A DNA stretch of 64,000 nucleotides from Deltaproteobacteria bacterium (GTDB lineage Bacteria > Myxococcota > UBA727 > VGSZ01). How positions within the stretch are numbered: position 1 is the stretch's first letter; the number at the start of each line of letters is the position of its first letter. Both the position numbers and the translations under genes were made by a program. Where the stretch lies: contig JACOUT010000010.1 of assembly GCA_016177705.1 (NCBI GenBank), forward strand, positions 310,001 through 374,000. The letters are read 5' to 3'. Positions 8,250-16,811 of the stretch are shown one piece after another. The notes beneath the pieces are model-generated. The model had not been told where the DNA came from. It saw only the letters and a list, made by a program, of their open reading frames with translations, and searched no databases.

Positions 8250-11200
8250 CTAGTTCTTATCGCCGCGCGCCGCCGACGGGATGACCGGGATCTCGACGAC
8301 CAGCGTCTCCCGCTCGTTGAACGCCTCCTCGGGCAGGCCCTGCACCACCGGAGACATCGGCACGCTCCCCGGCGCCGGCATGGAGATGCCCGGGTTGGTG
8401 ACGGGCGCGCCCTGGGGCGGCGACAGGCCGGTGATGGGGGGCGGCGCCGGCACGACGGCCGGGCGCTGCGCCTGCACCGGCGGGCTCGGCGGCGGCGGCG
8501 GCGCGGGCACCGGCGCGGTCGAGATCGACGACGAGGTGCGCGGCGGCATGGAGGCGGCGCCCACCGTTGGTGCGGCGCGGGGCGGGCCGCCCTCGCGCGC
8601 GGCCGCCTGCACCTGCTTGATCTTCTCGGCGGCGAGGCGCTTGATCTGCTCGCTCTCGGCCTTGGCCTGGCGCGCCACCGCCACGGCGTCGTTCAGGCCC
8701 TTCTTGGCGGCCAACAGATCCTGCTGCAGGCGCTGCACCTGCTCCCGCAACTGGTTGCGCTCGCCGGCCAGCTCCTGCTCGGCCATCAGCTTGGCGCGCG
8801 CGATCTCCTGCTCGGCCTCGACGCGTGAGCTCTCTGCCTGCTTCTGCGACGCCGACAGGCGCGCCACCTGCTGCTCGAGGTCGCGCATGCGGGCCAGGCG
8901 CTGTTCACCCTCGAGGCGTGCCTGCGCGACGATGGCCTCGCCCTGGCGCTGGCCGGTCCTGATGTCCTCGAGCTCGGCGCGCGCCCGCTGGACCTCGGCC
9001 TCGGCCTGCTTGCGCCCAGCCTCGGACTTCTCGGCGATGGCCTTCATGGTGCGCAGGTCGTTGGCGGCCTTCTCGGCGATCTGGCGCATGCGCAGCGCGT
9101 CGCTCCGCGTCTTCTCCTCGGAGGCTTTCAGCTCGGCCGCGCGGCCCGCTTCGGCGCGCAGCGCAGCCGCTTCGGCGGCGAGCTGCTCGAATTGCGCGCG
9201 CGTCTCCCTGAGCATCGCCTCGGCGGCGTCGGCGCGCTGGCTCTCGCGCTCCACCTCGGCCGCCGAGTGGGCGCCCTGCGCTTGCAGCAGCCGCTCGCGC
9301 TCCTCGAGCCGCGTGCGTGCCTGCTCCGCCATCTTCTCGAGGCTGCCGTGCTTCTGTTGCAGCGCAGAGAGCTGGTTGGTCGAGGCGTCGCGCGCGGCGC
9401 GCTCGGTCTCGAGCACCGCCTTCAGCTCGGCGATGGAGGTCTCGCGCGTCTGCAGCCAGCGGCCGCGCTCGTCGATGGCGCTCTTGGCGTCGTCCACCGA
9501 CTGGCGAAGATCGCTCGCCTCCTCGCGCGCCTCGGCCAGCGCCTGCTCCTGCTCCTTGGCCTGCGCCTCGGCGCGCTCCAGCACCTGGCTGAGCGCCGAG
9601 ATGCGGCCTTCCTTCTGCGACAGCTCCTCGTGCAGCTTGCCGATGGCGCCCTGCTGCTCCTCGAGGCGCTGCGAGGCGTCCGACAACGACGCCGAGAAGT
9701 CGGCGTTCTCGCGTACCTGCGCCGCGAGCTGCTCCTCGAGCGAGTCGCGCTCTCGGTCACCGTCGGCCACGCGGCGTGACAGCTCGCCCGCCTGCACGGT
9801 CAGCGTGTCGCGCGCGCGCTCGGTGTCGGCGAGCTGCGTGCGCGTGGCTTGCAACTCGCGCTCTTGGCCGGCGGCGCGCTCGCGCAGCTCAGCCAGCTCG
9901 CTTCGCTGCTGCTCGGCCCGCTGGCCGGCGGCGTCGAGGTCGACCAGGGCGTTCCTCAGCCTGGCGTCGGTGTCGTCGAGCGCGCGCTTCTGATCGGCGG
10001 CGCGCAGCTCCACCGCCTGCAACTGCGCCTGCAGTTGTTCGGCGACCGCGCCGCCGGCGGCGACGTCGGCGCGCGCGTTCTGCAGCTCGGCGGTGAGCGT
10101 GGCCGCCTTTCGCTCGCTCTCGAACAGCTCGTTGGCGCGCGCCGACAGCTCGCCTTGCAGGGCCTGGGCCTGCTCGCGCTGGCGGCCGATCTCGGCCTGC
10201 AACGCCGCCGCCGCCTGGTCTTGCCGCTCGATGGCCGCCTGTTTGTCGAGCACCACGCCGTTGGTGCGGCGCAGCTCCTCCTCGACCGCCTCGAGCTTCT
10301 CCTCGCGCTGCGCCAGGCGGGCCGCCAGCTTCTCCAGGCGCTCCTGGCGGGCGACCAGCTCGGCTTCCTGCTCCTGCGTTTGGGTGCCGAGGCGGAACAC
10401 CTGCCCCTCGAGGGCCACCTGTTGCTCGTCGGCCTGGCGCACGCGGTTGAGCAGCTCGGTGATGCGGTCGTCGCGCAGCGTGACGGTCTTGCGCAGGTTC
10501 TGCAGGTCTTCTTTCGCATCGCCCAGGTTGCGCTCGAGCTCGACCACGCGCTCGGCCTTGGCGGCCAGCTCGGTCTCCTTGCGCTCGAACAGCCCCTGCA
10601 CCTCGAGCTCGCGCTGCTGGCGCGAGTGCTTGGCCTCGGCCAGATCCTCGCGCGTGGTGGCGTAGGCGGCCTCGGTGCGCTGCAGGTTGTCGGCGAGCTT
10701 GTCGCGCTCGATGGTCAAGACCTCGAGGTCGCGTGACAGGCGCCCCTCGGTGTCGGCGGCGGCTTCGCGCGTCTCGCCGAGCGCGCGCTCCAGGTCGTCG
10801 GCGCGCGCCTGCTCGGCCGCGTGCTCCATCTCGCTTTGGCCCAAGCGCTCGGTGACGTCGGCCAGGTTGGTCGACAGCCGGGTCACGTCCTCGGTCAGCT
10901 CGCCGAGCTTCTCGTCGCGCACGCGGATCTGGTTCTCACCGACGATCTTGCGCTTCTCTTCCAGCGTGAAGAGCTGGTGGGCGATGGCCTCACCGAGCGC
11001 GCGTGTCTCGTCGAGCGCGGCCTCGAGCACCTCGGCGCGCGCCTTGAAGATGGCGCGCTCGCCGAACAGGCGCGTGCGCTCCGCGTCGCCCGCGCGCTCC
11101 ACCGCGGCCAGGTGGGCGAGCTCGGCGCGGCGCCGCTGGTCGAGGTGCACCAGCAGCCGTTGATGCCGCGCCAGGTCCTCTTCGAGCGCGAGCGCGCGTG

Positions 11201-12539
11201 CGCGCAGCTCGGGCAGCTCGTCCTCGGCGGCCAGACGTGCGCGGCGCTCGTGCGACAGCAGGCCCTGGGCGCGCGCCAGCACCTGCTCCTCGAAGCGCGC
11301 TCGCTCGTGCTCGGTATCGAGCTGGCGGCGCCGCGCGTCCTTCAGGCGACCGCGCAGCTGCTCGATCAACAGCTCGCGCTCGCGCACCACGACCTTGACG
11401 TCGCGGCGCTCGCGCTCGCGCTCGACGACCTGGCCCTCGAGCCGGCGCACCTCCTCGACCGAGGCCTCCACCACCTTCCAGTGGTGCTGATCGAGCTCGG
11501 CGTAGGCCTTCTCCCACTCGAAGACGCGCTCGGTGAACTCCTTGCGCTCCTGCGCGAAGGCGTCCTCGGTGCGGCGCAGCTTGGTCTTGAGCGAGTTGAG
11601 CTCGTACTCCTTGGCGGAGACCTGCTGGATCAGCTCGGCCTCTTGCAGGCTGTGCTCGTCGTAGCGCTCGCCGATGGCGCGGCCGAACTCGGCCTCTTTT
11701 AGCTGCAGGTTCTGCTGCGCCCGCTCGAGCTCGACGGTCAGCTCCTGGATGCGCAGGCGCAGGCCCTCGATCTCGATGTCCTTGGCCTGGACGCGCGACT
11801 CCTTCTGCCGCAGGTCGTCCTCGCGCGCCTTCCATAGGCGCGACAGCTTGGCCAGCTCCCGCTCGCGGCGCTTCAGCTCGGTGCGCAACAGCGAGACCTT
11901 GCGGTCTTCGGCGTGGCCCACCTGGGAGATGGGGATGTCGGCCTGGCTCATGTCCGGGTCGACGTGCTGGATGGTCGAGAACACCTTCTCGACGAAGGTG
12001 AGGTCGTCGGTGGTCAGGACCGCGTCGCCCGGGCGCCCTGGCGTCGCGAGCGGCCGGCCCATGGTGCGCGCCATGTTGCCGGTGGGCGGCAAGGGCGGCG
12101 GGCGCTTGGGATCCGACGGCGCCGCCGGGGACACCGGCGCGCCCTCGCCGGAGGTGGGCTCGGGCGCCTTGGCGACGTCGGGGATGGCGCGCGCGGCGGC
12201 GCAGATCTCGGCGCGGTCGGCCGGCAGGCGCAGGTAGCCGTCGGCGTGCACCTTCTGCTTGCGGTTCTTCTCGATGGCGTCGGGCGTGAGGTCGGTGGTG
12301 GTGATGACGATGGCGGTGCCGCCGGCCACGGCCTTGATGCGCGGCACCAGCGCCAGGCCGGTCTGCGCACCCGGGCGCTCATGGCGCAGCAGGATCAGGT
12401 CGGGCGGGCTCTGCTCCACCTCGGTGACCAGGTCGTTGCCCGAGAACACCACGGCCTCGAAGCCGTCATCCTTGAGGATGGCGGCCTGGCGGAGGGCTTC
12501 CTCCCCATCCGGTTCCGCGACGAGCGCGCGCTTGGCCAT
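8250..12539 (-). CDS. AglZ/FrzS-like pseudo-receiver plus long coiled-coil protein
   Basis: 1429 aa. Residues 1-122 have the fold pattern of a response-regulator receiver domain, but the phospho-acceptor position reads DLILLR (R52 for Asp), the acidic pair is EPD instead of DDD, and the switch Lys motif is LRLPAD. It is therefore a pseudo-receiver. Residues 200-1290 are an almost unbroken heptad-rich coiled coil (Glu/Leu/Arg/Ala/Gln). The C-terminal 140 residues are Pro-rich and disordered. This architecture and length match Myxococcus xanthus AglZ (about 1400 aa, gliding motility and polarity) and, for the receiver, FrzS. Orthology cannot be shown here. GGAAGGA precedes the ATG. Confidence 0.8.
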   Translation of the reverse strand: MAKRALVAEPDGEEALRQAAILKDDGFEAVVFSGNDLVTEVEQSPPDLILLRHERPGAQTGLALVPRIKAVAGGTAIVITTTDLTPDAIEKNRKQKVHADGYLRLPADRAEICAAARAIPDVAKAPEPTSGEGAPVSPAAPSDPKRPPPLPPTGNMARTMGRPLATPGRPGDAVLTTDDLTFVEKVFSTIQHVDPDMSQADIPISQVGHAEDRKVSLLRTELKRRERELAKLSRLWKAREDDLRQKESRVQAKDIEIEGLRLRIQELTVELERAQQNLQLKEAEFGRAIGERYDEHSLQEAELIQQVSAKEYELNSLKTKLRRTEDAFAQERKEFTERVFEWEKAYAELDQHHWKVVEASVEEVRRLEGQVVERERERRDVKVVVRERELLIEQLRGRLKDARRRQLDTEHERARFEEQVLARAQGLLSHERRARLAAEDELPELRARALALEEDLARHQRLLVHLDQRRRAELAHLAAVERAGDAERTRLFGERAIFKARAEVLEAALDETRALGEAIAHQLFTLEEKRKIVGENQIRVRDEKLGELTEDVTRLSTNLADVTERLGQSEMEHAAEQARADDLERALGETREAAADTEGRLSRDLEVLTIERDKLADNLQRTEAAYATTREDLAEAKHSRQQRELEVQGLFERKETELAAKAERVVELERNLGDAKEDLQNLRKTVTLRDDRITELLNRVRQADEQQVALEGQVFRLGTQTQEQEAELVARQERLEKLAARLAQREEKLEAVEEELRRTNGVVLDKQAAIERQDQAAAALQAEIGRQREQAQALQGELSARANELFESERKAATLTAELQNARADVAAGGAVAEQLQAQLQAVELRAADQKRALDDTDARLRNALVDLDAAGQRAEQQRSELAELRERAAGQERELQATRTQLADTERARDTLTVQAGELSRRVADGDRERDSLEEQLAAQVRENADFSASLSDASQRLEEQQGAIGKLHEELSQKEGRISALSQVLERAEAQAKEQEQALAEAREEASDLRQSVDDAKSAIDERGRWLQTRETSIAELKAVLETERAARDASTNQLSALQQKHGSLEKMAEQARTRLEERERLLQAQGAHSAAEVERESQRADAAEAMLRETRAQFEQLAAEAAALRAEAGRAAELKASEEKTRSDALRMRQIAEKAANDLRTMKAIAEKSEAGRKQAEAEVQRARAELEDIRTGQRQGEAIVAQARLEGEQRLARMRDLEQQVARLSASQKQAESSRVEAEQEIARAKLMAEQELAGERNQLREQVQRLQQDLLAAKKGLNDAVAVARQAKAESEQIKRLAAEKIKQVQAAAREGGPPRAAPTVGAASMPPRTSSSISTAPVPAPPPPPSPPVQAQRPAVVPAPPPITGLSPPQGAPVTNPGISMPAPGSVPMSPVVQGLPEEAFNERETLVVEIPVIPSAARGDKN

Positions 12540-12664
12540 CGCTTGACGGTCCTTCCGTGGTCGGACGCCGTGATCTGATCCCGGCGGTCTCGGCAGACTA
12601 GACCGACCAAGCGGGCGAGCCCAAGGCTGGAACAGCCGGGTTTCTTCTCAGGTCGGGTGCGCGG

Positions 12665-15328
12665 TCAGGGGGGTGGATCGAGGGTGGAAGGCGGTCCGCC
12701 CGTACCGGTAGGCCCGACGAGGGCGGTGACCCGCGATCCGGTCAGCACCCGGGACGCCACCCGGCGCACGTCGGCGAGGGTGACGGCCCCGATCCTGGCC
12801 GGCGTCTCGCGGTGCGCGAGGTAGCCGAGTCCGTAGATCTCGTTCAGCGCCATCGACGTGGCGCGGGCGCCCAGCCGCTGCAGGCCGATGTCGTGCGAGC
12901 CCATCAGGTAGCGCTTGGCGCGATCGAGCTCCTCGGCGGTGACGCCGCGATCGGCCACGTCGGCCAAGAGCGCGTCGATACCCGCGATCGCGCGATCGAC
13001 CTTGTCCGGGCTGGTCCCCATGTAGACGGCGAAGCTGCCCGGATCGAGCCCGTCCACCGAGGAGGCGCTCACCGAGTAGCAGAGCGACTGCTTGTCGCGC
13101 AGCTCGAGGAACAGCCGCCCACCTTGGCCGGAGAGCACCGAGCACAAGACCTCGAGCGCGAAGCGGTCGGGGTCATCGAGCGTCAGACCGCGCATGCCGG
13201 TCAAGAGGTGTGCCTGGGCGCGCTCGCGCACCAGCCGCGCCACGCGCGGCGCCGTGGGCGCGGGCTCGCGCGGCGACAGCTCGAGCGCGCTTTGGCTGCC
13301 GTCGCCCTCTCCCCACAGCTCCTCCACCAGGTCGACCGCGTCGTCGGGGTCGATGTCGCCGACGAACACCACGGCGGCACCCTTGGGCGTGGCGCGCGCG
13401 CGCCAAAAGGCGCGCAGGCCGGCGCTCGAGAGCGCGCGCACGCTGTCGGGCGTGCCGAGCAGGTCGCGCCGGTAGGGGTGCTCGAGCCAGAGCGTGCGCC
13501 CGAACAGGTCGAAGGCGAGGCCGGCCGGGCTGTCGAAGCGCGTGCGCAGATCCTCGAGTGTCAGCACCCGTTGGCGCGCCAGCTCCTCGTCGGCGAAGGA
13601 CGCTCGCTCGAGGCACTCGAAGTAGAGCGCCAAGCCGCGCTCGACGTGCTCCTTCAAAAAGGTGCCGCGCATGCCGAAGCTGTTGCGGCCGGCGAAGCCG
13701 CCGATGCCCCCGGCCATGGCGTCCATCGCCTCGGCGATGGCCGGGCCGCTGGTGCGCTCGGTGCCCTTGTTCACCAGCGTGGTGCACATCTGCATGGCGC
13801 CCGCCATGGCGGCAGGCTCGCCGCGCAGGCCGCCAAGCCAGGCGGTGCGCACGTTGACCACCGGGTTCGCGGCGTCGCGCTCGACGATGACGCGCGCGCC
13901 CGACGGCAGCTCGACCCGCACCACGTCGGCGCCGCCGACCTTGGCCCGGCGCGATCGGGTGCTCGTCAGCGCGCGCGTGCCGGCCTCCTGCAAGCGCTCG
14001 ACCTCGACGGCGCGTTCCTCAGCCTTCGGCACCAGCACGGCCAGGTTGGCGCGCTCCGGCTGGAACAGGCGCTCGGCGGCGGCGCGCACCGCCTCGGCGC
14101 TCACGGCCGCGACGCGCTCCTGGTAGGACGCCTCGTACCCGGCGTCGCCGGTGAGCACGGCCCAGGTGCCGAGGCGCCGCGCCAGGCCCTCCACGGTCTC
14201 TCGCTGGTAGACCGCTTCGGACGCCAGGATGGCCTTGGCCTTGTCCAGCTCGGCCATGCGCGGGCGCGCGTCGCGCACCCGCCTCATCTCGGCGCCGAGC
14301 GCGTCGAGCGCGGGCGCGAGCTTGTCGTGGTGCAGGCTGGCGCCGACCACGACGAGCCCGGGGTCCTTGGGCGTGTAGGAGTACGCGTAGGCCTCGTTGA
14401 CGAGCTGGCGCTCGCGCTTGACCTTGGCAACCAGGCGCGAGCTGTCGCCCTGACCGAGCAGCACGCACAACACGTCGACCGCGGGCATGTCGTCGTCGAG
14501 CAGGCGCGGGCCGGCGAAGCCGATGGCCAGGTGGCTCTCTTGCACGTCGTCGGTCAGGCCGCGCACGCGCAGGCCGCGCTGCGGTGCTTCGACGGGTCGG
14601 GGCGAGAGCGGTGGCGCGCCGCGCGGCGCGCCGGCGAAGGCGGCGGCGAGCGTGCGCTGCGCATGCTCGGGCTCGACGTCGCCCACCACCACCGCGGTCA
14701 TGCGCTCGGCGCGGTAGTGCGCCTCGAAGAAGCGCAGCACGTCGTCACGCGTGACGTTCTTCACCACGTCGACGAAGCCGATCACCGGCCGCCGATACGG
14801 GTGCGCGAGGTAGGCCGACTCGAACAGCGCGCGCGACAGCCGGCTGGTGGGCTGGTCCTCGCTGCGCTTGATCTCCTCGAGAATGACCTCGAGCTCGCGC
14901 GCCAGCTCGTCGCGGTCGAAGGCGGAGCGTTGCAGCGCGTCGGCCAGCACGTCGACGCCGGCGTCGAACAAGGCCTTCGGTACCACCACGTGGTAGACGG
15001 TCTGGTCGTAGCTGGTCCAGGCGTTGATCTCGCCGCCGGCACGCTCGATGGTAGCCGCGATCTCGCCGACACCCCGACGCACCTTGCCGGGGTGCAGCGG
15101 GCCGCCCTCGACGGTGCCCTTGAACAGCATGTGCTCGTGCACGTGGGCGAGCCCGGCCTGGGCCGGCGTCTCGTCGGCCGAGCCGACGCCCACCCAGATC
15201 TGCACCGCCACCACCGGCGCCGAGCTGGTCTTGCAGGCCACCACCCGCATGCCGTTGTCGAGCGTGCTGGTGACGAGCGGGCGGCCGCCGAGGGTGGGAG
15301 CGCCGATGGTGGGACGGCCGAGGGGCAT
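12665..15328 (-). CDS. M16 zinc peptidase, two-domain (pitrilysin/processing-peptidase type)
   Basis: 887 aa from the ATG at 15328. The frame stays open further upstream, but that extension is a low-complexity Ser-Pro shadow of the Gly-Glu tract of the divergent lipoprotein gene. The inverted zinc site HVHEH (62-66, HxxEH) is intact, with a downstream EINAWTSYDQTVYH segment that supplies the distal Glu. The C-terminal half is a second M16 fold without HxxEH (for example FAGRNSFGMRGTFLKEHVE), as expected for the inactive half of a fused pair. No signal peptide is evident. The role is likely degradation of peptides or protein processing. Family assignment is firm, substrate unknown. Confidence 0.92.
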   Translation of the reverse strand: MPLGRPTIGAPTLGGRPLVTSTLDNGMRVVACKTSSAPVVAVQIWVGVGSADETPAQAGLAHVHEHMLFKGTVEGGPLHPGKVRRGVGEIAATIERAGGEINAWTSYDQTVYHVVVPKALFDAGVDVLADALQRSAFDRDELARELEVILEEIKRSEDQPTSRLSRALFESAYLAHPYRRPVIGFVDVVKNVTRDDVLRFFEAHYRAERMTAVVVGDVEPEHAQRTLAAAFAGAPRGAPPLSPRPVEAPQRGLRVRGLTDDVQESHLAIGFAGPRLLDDDMPAVDVLCVLLGQGDSSRLVAKVKRERQLVNEAYAYSYTPKDPGLVVVGASLHHDKLAPALDALGAEMRRVRDARPRMAELDKAKAILASEAVYQRETVEGLARRLGTWAVLTGDAGYEASYQERVAAVSAEAVRAAAERLFQPERANLAVLVPKAEERAVEVERLQEAGTRALTSTRSRRAKVGGADVVRVELPSGARVIVERDAANPVVNVRTAWLGGLRGEPAAMAGAMQMCTTLVNKGTERTSGPAIAEAMDAMAGGIGGFAGRNSFGMRGTFLKEHVERGLALYFECLERASFADEELARQRVLTLEDLRTRFDSPAGLAFDLFGRTLWLEHPYRRDLLGTPDSVRALSSAGLRAFWRARATPKGAAVVFVGDIDPDDAVDLVEELWGEGDGSQSALELSPREPAPTAPRVARLVRERAQAHLLTGMRGLTLDDPDRFALEVLCSVLSGQGGRLFLELRDKQSLCYSVSASSVDGLDPGSFAVYMGTSPDKVDRAIAGIDALLADVADRGVTAEELDRAKRYLMGSHDIGLQRLGARATSMALNEIYGLGYLAHRETPARIGAVTLADVRRVASRVLTGSRVTALVGPTGTGGPPSTLDPPP

Positions 15329-15467
15329 GAGGCTCCACAACGAGGGGGAAGTGGCACCGTAACGGCCGGGCCGGGCGTGAGCAAGGTCTCGCTCGGCGAC
15401 GGCCGGCGCCAAGGCGATCACCCCGCCGCGCGTTGCCGATGCGCGCCCATCGTGCAAACTGCCGGGC

Positions 15468-16811
15468 ATGCGCGCACTCGCTCGGTCGGCCTTGCTCGCG
15501 TCGCTCGCCCTCATCCTGATCGGCGCCGCCGCCGGCTGCGAGGGCTGCGTGCCCAATCCGCCGACCGACGCCGGCACCGAGGGCGAGGGTGAGGGTGAAG
15601 GCGAGGGCGAGGGCGAGGGCGAGGGCGAGCCGGACCCGCGCATCGTCGCGTTCTGCGCGCTCGTCGATCAGTGCGGCTTCCAGGACGCCGAGACCTGCGT
15701 CGCCGACGCGGTGGCGGAGAACGACCGCATTCGCGGGCTCGGCGGCATCACCTGCACGCAGGCTGCCGACGAGCAGCTCGTGCTGCTCGAATGCATGGCG
15801 GGCCTCACCTGCGTCGAGCTGCCCGACGCCGCCGCAGTGCAGACGGCCTGCCCCATCGCCGCCGAGGTCAGCGACCTGACCACGCGCTGCGAAAACGGCG
15901 AGCCGCCGCCCTGCAACGAGGAGACCGAGGGCTTCGGCGACCCCTGCACCAACGGCGAGGACGAGCCGCCCTGCGGCGTGTTCGTGTGCAACCCCATCAC
16001 CGGCCAGCTCGTGTGCAACGACCCCGGCAAGAACGACTGCGGCGTCTGCCCGCTCGCATGCACGCCCGACACCGCCGACACCGTGTGCGGCACCGACGTC
16101 GAGTGCATGAACGGCTTCTGCGATCTCGACGATCGCGCGGGCCGCGTGGGCCTGCCGTGCGGCGAGTTCCTGTGCGGCGTGGGCGCGTGCATGTCCGGCG
16201 GGCGCGTCACGCAGTGTGTGGGTGGCGACATCGAGCGCAACGTCTGCGGCGGCTGCGCCGAGATCGCGGCGGGGTTGACGCCTGGCGATACGTGCTCGAG
16301 CTGCGCCACCGGCACCCAGACCTGCACCGTCGACGATGAGGCGCTGGTCTGTCACCACGGCAGGAGCGCCGACAACTCCTGCGGCACCTGCGATCGCTGC
16401 GTGCTCGCGCATGCGTTCATGGCGGACACGCAGCCGCAGGGCGGCTACCTCGAGCCCGGCACCACCGCGCTCATCGAGGACGTCGGCGGCGGCGGCTCGA
16501 GCTCGATCCAGCTCATCTTCGATCCGCTGATCGCCGGCCCGGGCGCCTGCTGCGTCCCGGTGGGCATCCTCTACCTGTCCTCGAGCGCCGACCCGTTCGC
16601 CGGCCTGAGCTTCCCGCTCAGCCCCGAGTTCTCGGACACGGTCGACTACCAACCCGATCTGCTCGCCGACCCGGTGCGCACCTTCACCGTGCCCTCCTTC
16701 ATCGTCAGCGACCTCGCCAGCTACCGCTACCTGGTGCTCACCGATCAGTCGGGGCTGTTCCTCGACCCGGTGCTGGCGGTGGGCGAGCTGGTCACCGGGC
16801 CGCCGCCGTAG
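15468..16811 (+). CDS. Cys-rich surface lipoprotein with Gly-Glu spacer
   Basis: 447 aa. The signal peptide ends in a lipobox (AAAGC, Cys about residue 24), so it is a lipoprotein. It is followed by a short Cys-containing stretch and a (Gly-Glu)8 spacer. Residues 60-325 are Cys-rich with repeated CGxC and NxCGxC-type motifs reminiscent of disulfide-knotted modules in large myxobacterial surface proteins. The last 120 residues are a beta-rich domain (FDPLIAGPGACCVPVGILYL). The stop lies 67 nt inside the 3' end of the convergent MshEN-GAF-HEAT gene. Function unknown; export and surface location are inferred from the signal and the Cys content. Confidence 0.8.
   Translation: MRALARSALLASLALILIGAAAGCEGCVPNPPTDAGTEGEGEGEGEGEGEGEGEPDPRIVAFCALVDQCGFQDAETCVADAVAENDRIRGLGGITCTQAADEQLVLLECMAGLTCVELPDAAAVQTACPIAAEVSDLTTRCENGEPPPCNEETEGFGDPCTNGEDEPPCGVFVCNPITGQLVCNDPGKNDCGVCPLACTPDTADTVCGTDVECMNGFCDLDDRAGRVGLPCGEFLCGVGACMSGGRVTQCVGGDIERNVCGGCAEIAAGLTPGDTCSSCATGTQTCTVDDEALVCHHGRSADNSCGTCDRCVLAHAFMADTQPQGGYLEPGTTALIEDVGGGGSSSIQLIFDPLIAGPGACCVPVGILYLSSSADPFAGLSFPLSPEFSDTVDYQPDLLADPVRTFTVPSFIVSDLASYRYLVLTDQSGLFLDPVLAVGELVTGPPP
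15582..15629 (+). repeat. 6-bp tandem repeat encoding (Gly-Glu)8
   Basis: Eight in-frame GGY-GAR units directly after the lipoprotein N-terminus. The Gly and Glu codons alternate between synonymous forms (ggc/ggt, gag/gaa), so the tract is imperfect at DNA level. Copy-number change would keep the frame, because the unit is 6 bp. Confidence 0.95.

Noticed and set aside
8281..11702. Long plus-strand open frames opposite the AglZ-like gene
   Set aside because: GC-rich codon bias leaves long antisense frames. They are Ser/Arg- or Leu/Gly-rich with no domain, while the opposite strand reads as a clean coiled coil.
15329..15643. N-terminal extension of the M16 peptidase with a Ser-Pro repeat
   Set aside because: The Ser-Pro run is the reverse complement of the Gly-Glu tract in the divergent lipoprotein gene. 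The M16 domain begins after the ATG at 15328.
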